DNA of 22,384 nucleotides, from positions 100,891 through 123,274 of the forward strand of contig VHZZ01002314.1 in the NCBI GenBank assembly GCA_009801015.1. The letters run 5' to 3'. The stretch's first letter is position 1; every line of letters begins with the position of its first letter. The notes under the pieces are model-generated. The model made no database searches, had not been told where the DNA came from, and saw nothing but the letters and a program-made list of their open reading frames with translations. Positions 1 to 10,012 of this stretch are shown here, piece after piece. Position numbers and translations under genes: made by a program. The stretch comes from Silene noctiflora. Lineage: Eukaryota > Streptophyta > Magnoliopsida > Caryophyllales > Caryophyllaceae.

Positions 1-591
1 TGTGTCACACGGTCCAATGGAGCCTTAATGGGTCCTTTTTTATTTTATAATTTGTCTCACAAATTAATTTAAATCTTCCATTTTTATCATCTTTTATGAT
101 AAAAACGTTTCCCAATTATTTCCGTCTCATAACGCTCATTATATGTACATGTACTCTACATATACACATAATACGTACTGACACTAATCACATTAGATAA
201 TTAGTACTAATTTAGTAATTAAAAATTAATTCCTAAAATCCGTCTCAATTAATTTATTATTCAATTATCGCATAATTAAATAATAAATTCTGTCGGCCCC
301 AGTTCTAAACTCGATCTCTCTAAATAACTCAATCCACTAACTTTTAGTCAGTTTATCAAGGGACTAATTTTACTGTATCTCATACAGACGATTAGTTAAT
401 ATTTGGGGTTCGTTCCTATAGGTGTGACCAAAAGGGATCAACTGATCACCACCGTCACAGGACAGTAATGTCAAACTCTAGTTAGCCAACCGTTACCGAT
501 ATACGTTGATCGTCTAAAAAGTATTGTCAATGAATATCCCGAGTATATTCCTTAAAATGAGATTTAATATGTACACGCACTATTGTGGAGG
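1..591. other. AT-rich LTR-like sequence, family unknown
   Basis: No coding capacity is visible. The stretch is AT-rich, with a more complex block around 395-500 that looks like LTR or leader sequence of a plant retrotransposon rather than random intergenic DNA. It abuts the point near 590-600 where similarity to the chromovirus-like protease stops, so it is probably another element, or part of one, that interrupted the chromovirus. The left end is cut by the window edge, so neither boundary nor family can be fixed. Confidence 0.3.
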
Positions 592-931
592 ACACTCACT
601 CCAACACATAGACACCCCCTTATACAACTTCCCACAAGATACAAACTCTCCCGACGGTATAAAGACTTCATCCCTTACAGACTCATACTTCCCCAAACCC
701 ATAGCCTTAATATGACTTCTAGATACAAACGAATGGGTCGCCCCCGAGTCAAATAAAACAAAAGAATGAGTGTTATTAACAAGGAAAGTACCGGTAACCA
801 CTTGTGCATCATCCTCCGCTGCTTGCTTATCTATCATGAACAACTTTCCACTTTTCTTTTGGCCTCCACCCTCCACCCTGCACTGTGCTGACCGATGCAG
901 TCAACTTAGCAGCCGAATTCTGGTTCCCATT
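592..931 (-). pseudogene. Retroviral-type aspartic protease fragment (chromovirus 1)
   Basis: A minus-strand reading frame contains the protease core: a strand ending in VLFDSGATHSFVS, with the catalytic DSGA motif, preceded by GTFLVNNTHS. This matches the start of the gypsy pepsin-like protease, which cleaves the Gag-Pol polyprotein. Similarity fades near 592-600, where another sequence takes over, so only the N-terminal part of the domain is present. It lies directly downstream of the gag zinc knuckle, as expected for this family. Fossil; no function expected. Confidence 0.75.
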
Positions 932-2015
932 TTACCTCTGATAATTCCCACCGTTGTTGCGGTTAAAGTTACCAGTGTTTCCCTGACTTCCCTGGTTATG
1001 CCATGACCTAGCTGGTCTGTTGCTAGCCATACTCTGACCCGATCCTTGAGAAAACCCACCTCTGTGTTGTCCTTGGAAGCCGCTCCCGCCAAGACGGGTA
1101 CACTCATGTCTCTTGTGGCCCGTGCCACCACAGTAGTAGCAAGTCAACCCAGATCAACCACCGAAGCTCCTACCACCCCGGCCTCCAAACGACGAACCTC
1201 CACCAAAACTGAAGCCACTAGAGGAAGCCCTCCCCTGGTTGTAGTTACCCCTCTTAAACCCAGAAGTTCCTGTGCGCTCACTCTCGACCTTCCTCTTCTC
1301 ACCCCCCTTCTCCTTAGCCTCTCTCGTCATATCTGCCAACCTCTTTGCATTTCTAGCTCTCTCATACACTTCCTTCAAGTCCGTAAGGACCCCAGAAGTT
1401 AACCTCTCAAGTATCTTCACCGATAACCCCTTCTCGAAGCGAATAGCTAAGCTCAGCTACTTCATCTCCATGTCATCCATATAAAGAGCCAACTCATTGA
1501 ACTTGAGGTAGTACTCCGCCACGGTCATCCCCTTAGTCATCCGGAAAGAGTCAAACTCAGCCCTCAGCTTGTTGCGAACATGCTCAGGAATGAATTGATG
1601 TCTCATAGCTTTCTTGAACTCATTCCAGGGGATATCAGGTTCCCCATGGCTCCTATAGTACTCCCTAACAGTCTCTCTCTCTATATATATTCCACCAAAA
1701 TCCGGCCTTATCCCTTAGGTAGAACACAACCTGTTCCACTTTCAGTTCCTCCGGGCAATTAACCACCTCAAGTACACTCTTCATCTCTTTGTGCCAGTTG
1801 TCCAACAGGTTCGGCACCTCTGTGCCCTCATATGTCGTAGGGTTGAAGCGAGAGATAGTGATTCTCATCTTGGTGGCATCCACTACCTTCTCTTTAGCCT
1901 TACCCATTGCCTTAAGAGCCTTGGTAAGAGCCTCCTGTTGTTCTATCATCCGGGCCACCTCATCAAGTGTCATTTCCGAAACTTTCAAGTACGCAGCTGA
2001 TCTTTTGGGAGGCAT
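932..2015 (-). pseudogene. Gag (capsid/nucleocapsid) of chromovirus-like element 1
   Basis: The frame opens at 2015 with MPPKRSAAYLKV. A gag-type region follows (RFNPTTYEG, then LLDNWHKEM and FYLRDKAGFWW), as in the Retrotrans_gag domain, and then a Gly/Ser/Arg-rich linker. A zinc knuckle near 1105-1147 reads CYYCGGTGHKRHEC, the CX2CX4HX4C nucleocapsid pattern that binds RNA. A Gly/Asn/Gln-rich tail leads into protease. Gag would form the cytoplasmic virus-like particle. The start is supported by a splice-acceptor-like TATATAG just before the ATG, and it lies below the LTR and primer site in the same orientation. The frame is broken in several places, so this is a fossil. Confidence 0.85.
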
Positions 2016-2091
2016 CGTTAACTATATAAGAAAAATAGCCCTAAGCACATAGCCTACGGCTCAAAACAAGGATATATTCCTCCCATAAAAC

Positions 2092-2389
2092 ACTCGGTCG
2101 AGTACTCAAGGCACTCGGTTGAGTACACCTAACTCAGTCAAGTTGCATATGTACTCGGTCAAGTTCAACTGATCCAGAATCTGACCATAATTACCCAGAA
2201 AACACACTCGGTTGAGTACGTGAGGTACTCGGTCGAGTTGTCCCCACTCATTCGAGTGTCTCGCACACTCGGTCGAGTCAAAAACTTACAGAGATTCTGC
2301 CTCAAAACACCAAATTACCCACTCGGTCGAGTGCAAGGAGCTCGGTCGAGTTGCCCATACTCGGTCGAGTCCCCCTCACTCGATCGAGT
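2092..2389. repeat. Palindrome array A (ACTCG-NN-CGAGT)
   Basis: About 12 copies of a 12-base near-palindrome, consensus ACTCGGTCGAGT with variants such as ACTCGATCGAGT and ACTCGGTTGAGT. Spacing is irregular, roughly 12-60 bases. The array lies in the leader of chromovirus 1 between primer site and gag start. On the minus strand a TATA-like AATATATCC follows about 25 bases after the array. Confidence 0.9.
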
Positions 2390-2746
2390 CATGCCACTGA
2401 AGTACTACCCCCATGGTTACAAATCATGCACATAACCTTAGCATATTCCTAGCTTATATCAATACGTCATCCATCATACTCCACATTTCTCCATACACCT
2501 TATGCATATAAATCCGGCATACATATGAAACAATTAACAACGCATATGGAGCATATAATAAGGCATATAAACACACAAAAACCCTTGACATACCACCGTG
2601 ACCGGTTAAAATATGTGAAGGCAATTATGCGGCTTTATGACGTCTCCCTAGCCTTTGCGGTAGACTTAAACAACTCCTACACGGGTTCATTTTATTTAGA
2701 CACCCTAAGTTCATTGATTCATTGGTTTTAGGTTCCAAAATCATTT
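2390..2746 (-). other. Leader of chromovirus 1 (non-coding)
   Basis: AT-rich sequence between palindrome array A and the primer-binding site. Its right end (from about 2690) matches the corresponding leader of the second chromovirus around 8465-8520, sharing for example GGTTCCAAAATC next to the primer site. No gene is seen. Confidence 0.5.
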
Positions 2747-2757
2747 CTCTGATACCA
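2747..2757 (-). other. Primer-binding site (initiator tRNA-Met type), element 1
   Basis: The minus strand reads TGGTATCAGAG three bases after the LTR end (TTACA). This is the core of the common plant primer site complementary to the 3' end of initiator tRNA-Met, where minus-strand DNA synthesis starts. It fixes this as the 5' LTR and the element as minus-oriented. The match weakens after the first 11 bases. Confidence 0.8.
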
Positions 2758-3865
2758 CTTTGTAACACCCCCATATCCCAAGGCACCTTACCAACGACTA
2801 CCTTAAGACGTAGAGGCACGACCATCTCGGTTACCCGAGGTAGTGCACATCATAGAAACCATAATGAAACATAATTTAAAGGTAAAGATTAAATAACTGA
2901 TTACATGTTTCCAAAAATATGAATACAACCAAAACTCCAAACTCTATTATCAAAATAAGTATCTAAAGTATGTGGAAGCTAAACGACTACAACTGGTGAT
3001 GACTCTGTCCCTGCCCAGTCCGCGGCAACATCAACAACAATGATCATCATCACCTGCTAAGCCAACTGCTCACCATCCCCGAATGGATCGCCACAGTTTT
3101 GAAAACAGAAATGGGGTCCGTCAACCATGCAATAATATACATAGCATAAAATATAAATGAACATCCAATGTAAACAGAACCACCTCCTCCAAACTCCATA
3201 GTAACCAGTAACTGACTACACACCGAGGTGTGTAGCCCTGCCAGATTATCCATCGCAACAGGTAATCCACGCCGCTAGTGGGGACCGCAGCCTTACCACC
3301 AAAATCCCTGCTCACACAAGAGCGAACCCAGTCCATTAATGTGCACATCCCCTTTATGCCGAGAGAACGCTAGAGGCGAACAATGGGCGTGAGACCATCT
3401 CTCACAATGGCTCACAATACAATCTCCAAACTCCAACAATCATATCCATATAACAACCATATCATGAATATAAGAAAACAGTAACAAGATAATCACATCA
3501 ATACATTTACTATTCCACAGCCAACCGAGTGGGGAAACCCTACCTGATAAGCAATTCCAATACGCACAGCAAGGAATCAAAAGGCTTCTTCTACGAAGTC
3601 TCCTCCTATAACATAATTAACGAATCAACACAACGAATAAAGGCAATCAAATCTCAAAATCCCCAAATACTCTAATTAGGGTTTCACTATCGTACCATAA
3701 AACGATCAAAGACTAGATCGACGACTTACCTAATTGATTACATGAACGAAGGTCTGAAAATCCCCAAATAAAGATGAATAGCGCCTTAGGATTGATAGAA
3801 AGTAGAAATTAGTAGTGTTACGTTGTTTGAGTGTAAAAAGTACTTTGAGAGAGTTTTAGAATAAA

Positions 3866-3876
3866 AAGATAAATAA
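3866..3876 (-). promoter_or_regulatory. TATA-like box in LTR 1
   Basis: A minus-strand TTTATTTATC stretch lies about 60 bases below palindrome array B and upstream of a pyrimidine-rich CTCTCTC segment suited to a plant transcript start. It is the likely core promoter of element 1. Inferred from composition and position. Confidence 0.4.
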
Positions 3877-3933
3877 ACACCGCCTCACGTTCTATTTATG
3901 TCAAACCGCGTAAAATACCGTAACGAACCGGAC

Positions 3934-4093
3934 ACTCGACCGAGTAAGACACACTCGACCGAGTGCAGGACATTTGATCGAGTACGCCTCACTCGACCGA
4001 GTGCGCTCACACTCGCTTGAGTCCTTAACGAACAGAATGCTGATATAACATCCAAACTAGCTACTCGGTCGAGTAGCCCCCACTCGGCCGAGT
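3934..4093. repeat. Palindrome array B
   Basis: Seven copies or variants of ACTCG-NN-CGAGT within 160 bases, at the 5' (U3) end of LTR 1, directly upstream of its TATA-like box. Both arm orders occur (ACTCGACCGAGT and ACTCGGTCGAGT), plus the perfect palindrome ACTCGGCCGAGT. Confidence 0.9.
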
Positions 4094-4123
4094 AGCCTAA
4101 GGTCACAAATTTGATATATTACA

Positions 4124-4777
4124 ACCCCACAAAATGAAGCTACTTGATTACATTACACACATTTGATACACATCACTCTAGCTAACCACAAGTCATCACA
4201 ATTTGGTCAAATGTAAACAATTCATGAAATGTAGTCATGCAAGTCCTATTATGCCGAATCGACTACTCAAACGACCCTTGGGGTTAGAAAACACGGTACA
4301 TACTTGATACATGATCGGTCATAGGCATAAGGGCCTAAAATAAACAATATATAGCATAAATAGCCCACTCGGTCGAGTGGAATGGGCCATTCGGCCAAGT
4401 AAGAGCCAGTCGGTCGAGTAAAGTGGGCCACTCGGCCGTGCCCCACGGATCAAAATGAAGTGTCCTGTATACATGGTTCACTCGGTTGAGTGGAAGGTCC
4501 ACTTGGCCAAGTCAGGGAGCACTCGATCGAGTGAAAGAGTTCACTCGGCCGACTGTCGGCCAAATCAGCAAATTCTTGGCCAAAATCATAACACAAACTC
4601 ATTTATGCTATCCATTACCTGAAAATAGGCATCCACGATGATTACTACACCATTAAACATGCTAAACATAAATAAATCTTGGCCTTATGGCCACTATTAC
4701 AACATAAGAGACAATAAAAGCGTTCAAGTATCAACCGACACAAATGTCATAGAAATACGGATCATACACAATTACCA
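4124..4777 (-). other. 3' flank of the ORF-1-like block
   Basis: Non-coding sequence downstream of the ORF-1-like stop. It contains palindrome array C, followed on the minus strand by a TATA-like GCTATATATTG near 4346-4356. A TGTAATAGTGGCC stretch beginning at 4712 on the minus strand resembles the TGTAAT starts of the two LTRs here, so this may be the beginning of another related LTR interrupted by element 1. That reading is weak. Confidence 0.3.
4367..4554. repeat. Palindrome array C
   Basis: Eight copies or variants of the 12-base palindrome, including ACTCGGTCGAGT, ACTTGGCCAAGT and ACTCGATCGAGT, several with GGCC centres. It lies 3' of the ORF-1-like coding region. Confidence 0.85.
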
Positions 4778-6434
4778 CTAGGCGGATGAGGTCTTCCTCT
4801 TCTTGCTAAGATTCGTCACCCATCGCTTCCAACCCGACTTATCCTTCGCGGCCTTCCCCTACTTCCGGCTTGGTCATCCTCCTCCTTACATCCCTCTTCT
4901 TCTTCTTCTTCTTCTTCTTCTTCTTCTTCTTCTTCATTCCCTACAACGCCATGATCATGAACCTGACTCCCTTGATCCATGTCTTCCTTCGCCACTCCGG
5001 ACGGACCTCCCTCACCGCTAACTCTTTGGTGGGCACCCCAAAGAAGTTTCCCGAGGCATAGTGCGGCCCCACCCACAGGCTAAGCAAGTGGCTATCGCCG
5101 TGGGGAACCTTAATACCCCAATCCGATTGTTGGATACCATAAGCTTGAAACACACTCGAGCATATTCCGGTCTAGTCCAATATCTAGGGTGGACATTTGG
5201 TCCCAATCCCTGGTTACAGGCCAAGTCATGCATGTCTCTCATTACTAAACTCGTGTTAACACGATCAATAAGCTCCGATATGTGGTAGCAATAGTCATAA
5301 GTCGGTGGGGGTCGGACATACTCTCCGGTATAAGGTGGGGGTGGCATGGGTGTGGAGATGGATGGTCTAGCGCGGCTAGTAGATGCAAGGCGTGGAGAAA
5401 AAGAAATCCTCTCCATGGTCTCATCATCGGGGTTGTAGGTTAGGACGCTAGGAATGGTGTAATGCTGCGCCGGAGGACGGGGTGTTCTAACATCCGGCAA
5501 GTGTTCGGTCTCGGGAAAACCCCCTTGTTCGGGGAGCTCCATACTCCAATCCTTGTTCACCTTCCACCAATACATACCCCTCTCCTTCCGACACACTACC
5601 CACCCAAGGTTCTTTAAGTAATCAAGGTCAAGGTAGGGTACACTAGTAGTCATGGGTCACTCCATGCTCGTAGTTTAACAAACTCTTTGCCAACCTAGTC
5701 ACCAAAGCCCCACAATTAAGAGAGCATTTCTCCGGCTTAGTCATCTGTTCAATGGCCAAGCTCACCATGGACACGGTGCTAAAGTAGAAGCGCCCCTTGC
5801 AGTAAGGGTTAAGGTAGGAACCCAAAAGTAAGACCTCGATCGAATTTAGCTTGCTCGAGTCATCCCTCCCATAAAGTATTTGGGTCATGAGGCGAACAAA
5901 GATCCTTAAAACGAGGTGGTCCACATAATTCACCTTCATATAACTCACACTAAAATGGCGAACACTAGTGAAGAGGTCAAAGTAACGGGTGACTTTCATT
6001 TTCTTCCGCACCTGATCCTGGGTATAGGCGGTTCTTTTCCCGACTCCTAAACTGTCCGCAAAGGCATCATTAGAGAGGTGGAAAGGGGTATTATTGAGCC
6101 TAAATCTCACGGAATGGTCCTCCTTGTTGTACACAAAAGAAATTAAAAACTCTAGGGTGAGGTTACGGTAGCTCACTTCCTCTAGGTTGTACAACCCTCC
6201 ATCCCAAGCACCGTGAAGATGTCGTCAACCTTCTCCTCAATTCCCAAGGCTTCTAAAGCCTCCCGACACACACCTCGTTGGGTCCATGTGCATTCCTGCT
6301 AAAGCAAGGAAGGTATTCCTATGGGCTTCACTCTCAAACTTTATCCCCGGGCATCCTGGAGCGGTAATGGCGGGTGGTGCCCTAGGTTGTTGAGCTGGTT
6401 GTCTCCTGCGGTTGGTTCTTGTGTCTCTCGACAT
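4778..6434 (-). pseudogene. ATHILA ORF-1-like protein, broken
   Basis: On the minus strand from ATG at 6434 there is a basic N-terminus (MSRDTRTNRRRQ), then the hallmark region YRNLTLEFLISF, VRFRLNNTPFHLS and FADSLGVG. A block follows with VDHLVLRIFVRLMTQILYGRDD and VLLLGSYLNP, then a Pro-rich middle, an acidic poly-Glu tract coded by a GAA microsatellite, and a Lys/Arg-rich C-terminus (WVTNLSKKRKTSSA). This order resembles the ATHILA ORF-1 family of plant retrotransposon-associated proteins, whose function is unknown. The basic tail could be a nuclear localisation signal. It is broken, with a few breaks. No gag, pol or primer site accompanies it, so it is either a stranded Athila-type ORF or one captured by a non-autonomous element. 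Confidence 0.6.
4895..4935. repeat. (TTC)n microsatellite
   Basis: About 13 TTC/CTT units. On the minus strand they read as GAA and encode the poly-Glu run near the C-terminus of the ORF-1-like protein. The repeat number is likely to be length-variable. Confidence 0.95.
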
Positions 6435-6435
6435 G

Positions 6436-7549
6436 CTATAAGAGATGAGAATTCAAAACAAGGTTCCAATGCATGATAAGAAACTTAGGACAAATGAATA
6501 GATGGAAATTTTCCTCATTTCTCAATTTGCCAAGTAAAACGGTTGAGTAGAAATTTCAACATACTCCTTTTTTACCAAAATCTTTCATTAGATTAAGACA
6601 CTCATTTTTTGGAAAATTAGGATTCTAGTAGACCTTACTCAATATTTAGAGGTTTAAATCAAGTTAAAGCATCATGTTCGTAATTATCAGCAAAACTTTC
6701 AACATCACTAAGCCACATACAAAATTGCGAAAATGTAAATTATAACATCTTTAGCATGTAATTCGGAAAGTATTTGAACTAGGCCAAGGTACAATTACCG
6801 ATTGCACGAAACGTTTCCAAGGGTTACAATCAAAACTCATTTTTCAATAATGATTAAGGTTTTAAATGACAATAAGAGTGGACATTAAGCATGAAAGCCA
6901 AATTCGGGTAAGCATATGACTCATTTTCGACAAACATGGAGGAATTTCAGCTTACTTTTCCGACTTTAAGACCATATATGATATCATTAACCAAATTTGA
7001 TGTTTTATGAGGTAATTAACCCTTGTAGTTAGTACAAAATCAAGGTATGTTCTTGTATGCTACATGAACTCGAAAGGAATTTTGGGTAGAATTCGTGACA
7101 AAATCTTCGTTTTAAGATAGCATATAGCATCAGTACCAAAGGTAGTAGTCTTATATTACAATTAATCTAAGTTTTGTATAGGAAAAATCAAAATTTGGGC
7201 ATGAACACCCTATATTTGGAAATTTTTAAGATAACTTTTTTTTTTCAAATACAATGTAAGATCCAACTTTAAAAATAAAGGCTAGACCTTTGTTGTCCAA
7301 CTAATCCCATCAACATCAAAATCCCAATCTATATGAGCATAAACCAAATTTTCGAGTGGTCTCCATAGGAGTAAAATTTTAACATCAAAACTTCATATTT
7401 AACAATAATAATGGTGTACAAGGTTGTCTACTAGCATAAATTAGACATAAACATGGAAATAATTGACAAAAACTCAAGGAAACCATATAGATCTAGGAAT
7501 TTCGAAATTGGTACAAGATGAAAAGAGAGGAACAAAATTATCAACTTAC
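6436..7549 (-). other. Putative 5'-UTR intron of the ORF-1-like block
   Basis: On the minus strand an AAT|GTAAGT donor-like site lies at 7549 and a CATCTCTTATAG acceptor-like site ends at 6436, one base before the ORF-1-like ATG. The 1.1 kb between them is AT-rich, without a coding frame or recognisable element. I see nothing else in it. Inferred from splice consensus and composition. Confidence 0.4.
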
Positions 7550-7670
7550 ATTAGTTAAGTAGTAGAAATAGGAAGAACTTAGGAACTTAAATTTCAAGTT
7601 TAAGCACAAAGCAGCAACAATTGAGTTGTAGAAATATTTTTAGAGAAATTTTAGTGTTGAAAGGATGAAG

Positions 7671-7680
7671 AAATATAAAG
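7671..7680 (-). promoter_or_regulatory. TATA-like box upstream of the ORF-1-like block
   Basis: The minus strand reads CTTTATATTT about 60 bases below palindrome array D. A pyrimidine-rich stretch and a short presumed first exon (about 7645-7550) follow, ending at the GTAAGT donor-like site. This is the same order as in LTR 1. Position-based inference. Confidence 0.4.
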
Positions 7681-7742
7681 ATATGAAGAAGATAAGAATG
7701 AGAAAAAGTGTGTTTTATGCGAAATGACTACCCGTGTAACTC

Positions 7743-7935
7743 ACTCGGCCGAGTTTCGAGTCCACTCGGTCGAGTGAAAGTTCCACTCGGTCACTCGACC
7801 GAGTGGACTCGGTCGAGTGTCCCAACTTTCAGAAACTTTTCTGATTCTGGAAATTGGTCTACTCGGTCGAGTGACCTGGTCCACTCGGTCGAGTGCACTG
7901 CACTCGGTCTCGTGGGGACTCGCACTTGTTCGAGT
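7743..7935. repeat. Palindrome array D
   Basis: About nine copies or variants of ACTCG-NN-CGAGT in both arm orders, including a composite in which two copies overlap near 7783-7805. It sits directly upstream, on the minus strand, of the TATA-like box of the ORF-1-like block. An ACCTTAGG block precedes it on that strand near 7941-7948, as in LTR 1. Confidence 0.9.
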
Positions 7936-7985
7936 GTTCACCTAAGGTTCGAGAATTTCAGATAAATTCGAACGGTGGTATCCCT

Positions 7986-8521
7986 GCATCAAAAGAAGAG
8001 GTTCGGGGTTACACCGGCTATCGGTGACTCTCCCGGGTTAGTTCACACGCCATCCTACTTACCGTTGCTGGCACATCATCCACATACTCGCGATTATATA
8101 ACTAAATGTCACTACTACTTCACGCTCACGATAATTTTAGTAGGCCTAAGAATTCATCCAACACACAGGTAAAAAACGGGGCTAGTGTCCCTCATACTAG
8201 TGCGTGTCAACATTTCTAATACACATTATTCATGCCAAATTACTCATACCATTTTTTCTTTACGTTACACATCACATGAGAGGCTATATCAAGTAAAAGA
8301 TCCATAAACCATCACAACATACATATAAACCCACATATCATTTACAATATCATTCACCCTTACTCAAGATCACCCGCGTAGTGACCAACCGAGACAATAT
8401 GAACTAGTTTTGACACGAGGGTGCCTACTCATCCAAAATCGGTCTTCTATTGTATTCATGTCGGGGTCATTTTATTAGACTCTCTTAGATTTATTTTTGG
8501 TTCATTGATTTAGGTTCCAAA
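7986..8521 (-). other. Leader region of element 2 (non-coding)
   Basis: About 540 bases with no convincing coding frame. The part next to the primer site, including GGTTCCAAAATCG and the GTCATTTTATT stretch near 8466, matches the leader of element 1. The left part shows no recognisable content, and the boundary with the ORF-1-like block is uncertain. Confidence 0.4.
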
Positions 8522-8539
8522 ATCGTCGCTGTGATACCA
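8522..8539 (-). other. Primer-binding site, element 2
   Basis: The minus strand reads TGGTATCACAGC three bases after the LTR end. This is the initiator tRNA-Met primer core with one difference from the usual TGGTATCAGAGC. It marks 8543-11253 as the 5' LTR of a minus-oriented element. Confidence 0.7.
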
Positions 8540-10004
8540 CTTTGTAATACCCCAATTATCCGGCCAAGACAATTGAAGAATTACCATATCGGTTTCCCGG
8601 GGTAGTGATTTAGAGATATAATCAAGAAGCTTTTATAATAAATAATGGTTTAGTGAATTACACAAATGTAAACAATTGAACAAATGAATACAAGTCATAC
8701 TACTATGACCCTCTAAACAACTCTATCTCATGTCGACTCGACTCTAAGTCTGAAGCTCGTCCCGTCTCCCGCACGACACCAAAACAACTTGTATATAACC
8801 TGCTCACCATATGATCATAAATATCATATGGATGGACACAGGCCACCCCGCAAATAGGTGACAATTTACACATAGCCACAAACGGCCAGTTTCAATAATA
8901 TAAACATATAAGACACGACATATGAAATATGATTATGCAACACGACAATGAAATGCATACAACACAACCTCCAATCACACTACTCCGTGGCCAACACCGA
9001 TACTAGGGACACACCCATGGTACCCACAACCCAGTGACGGCATTGCAGCACCGCCCACCAAAATAGTTAGACCGCAGCCCGAAGAAGGTACTCCGGACAC
9101 ACTGGTGTTACCGGGCCCGGAGAGCGACTCAGCCGCACGTGTCCCTCCATAATGCAAGCCATTAATGTGCATATCCCTCTTGGGTTGGGAAACCCCAAGA
9201 GGCTACCCGAGCGTGAGACGGTCTCCTAACCACCCCACGCCTCCATAAGAACAACTATCGCCTCCACAACTCCGTCAACATCACCCATAACACATATAAC
9301 ACAAAATATAATACAATGTATACCAAAACATCTTTTAATAAATGAAATAACCATCGAAGATGGTTCTTTCTCGTGTGAAACGGATACCAACTATGCCGAG
9401 TACTCATGTATGCCAACAATCAATAATTACCTCAAAACATACTTCACAATTAACATGTTGCAATACAATCAAATGTTATCATGGACCAATAATAACCATT
9501 CATCATCATGCCATCATGAAACATCGACACTATTATGAGACTAGCCACATTTACTCCCAATAACCATGTTGTAATGCAATAACAACACAACAACATATGC
9601 AATCATTTACACTTATTGAAACCGAGTAGGACTAACTTACTTTTTAGCATTTTTCACAAGCAATCCAATTAATAAGCAAGATCCGTCTCATAAGACTATC
9701 TCATCCTACAATATCACATAATAACTATCACAATTCGTCCTACACTATAACACAATACAAAACCCCTTATTATTACCCATTAATTACCCATATACCTACT
9801 AATTAGGGTTCATACTACCTAGAGAAAGATAGATCTAAACTTACAAGGTTGATGGAATGAAGAGCAAGGTAAACAATCTCTTAAACTAAGCTTGAATCCT
9901 ATATAAATATGTTTATGAGGGTTTTAAAGAGAGGGAGAGAGTTTGGAGTGATAAGGAAGAAGACATAAATGAATTAGGTTTAGGAGTCAAAATGTCACTT
10001 ATCA

Positions 10005-10012
10005 GGTACTGC
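10005..10012. repeat. hAT target-site duplication, left copy (GGTACTGC)
   Basis: Eight bases, GGTACTGC, immediately before the hAT terminus TAGGGATGGCAA. The identical octamer follows the other terminus at 10919-10926. Eight-base duplications are diagnostic of hAT transposition. Confidence 0.9.

Larger units (their letters stand above)
2022..3729 (-). other. Putative leader intron, from LTR donor to gag acceptor
   Basis: In minus orientation an AG|GTAAGT donor-like site lies inside the LTR at 3729, about 140 bases below a TATA-like box. A TTTTTCTTATATAG acceptor-like site ends at 2022, six bases before the gag ATG. If used, splicing would remove the primer site and the palindrome array from a Gag messenger. 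This is inferred from splice-site consensus only; the ORF-1-like block has the same arrangement. Confidence 0.35.
592..4123 (-). mobile_element. Chromovirus-like Ty3/gypsy retrotransposon 1, 5' half
   Basis: On the minus strand the order is a 5' LTR (4123 down to 2761), a primer-binding site complementary to initiator tRNA-Met, a ~0.7 kb leader, gag with a CCHC zinc knuckle, and the beginning of an aspartic protease. This order and the Met-type primer site fit plant Ty3/gypsy chromoviruses, probably Tekay/Del-like. Reverse transcriptase, integrase and the 3' LTR are not in the window; the element is interrupted or ends near 592. The coding part is broken, with several breaks, so this is an old copy. 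The right end abuts unrelated sequence from 4124, so it appears to have inserted into the 3' flank of the ORF-1-like block. Confidence 0.75.
2761..4123 (-). repeat. 5' LTR of chromovirus-like element 1
   Basis: On the minus strand the LTR runs from TGTAATATATC (4123) to GGTGTTACA (2761), with TGTAA/TTACA inverted ends, 1363 bp in all. From its 5' end it holds an ACCTTAGG block, palindrome array B, a TATA-like TTTATTTATC near 3866-3876, a GTAAGT donor-like site near 3729, and a long AT-rich remainder. Two internal blocks recur in the second LTR: the TCGGTTACCCGAGGTAGTG block near 2827-2845, and CCATTAATGTGCACATCCC near 3333-3351. The two LTRs therefore belong to related but diverged families. 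Confidence 0.75.

Noticed and set aside
2092-2389. Regularly repeated palindromes as a possible CRISPR array
   Set aside because: Spacing is irregular, repeats are only 12 bases and variable, and the context is plant retrotransposon sequence.
2761-4123. Plus-strand orientation of LTR 1, since TGTAACACCC also looks like an LTR start
   Set aside because: The primer site, gag, TATA-like box and donor-like site all read on the minus strand.
4803-5061. Plus-strand Leu/Phe-rich frames that mimic membrane proteins
   Set aside because: Antisense shadows of the poly-Glu tract in the ORF-1-like coding region.
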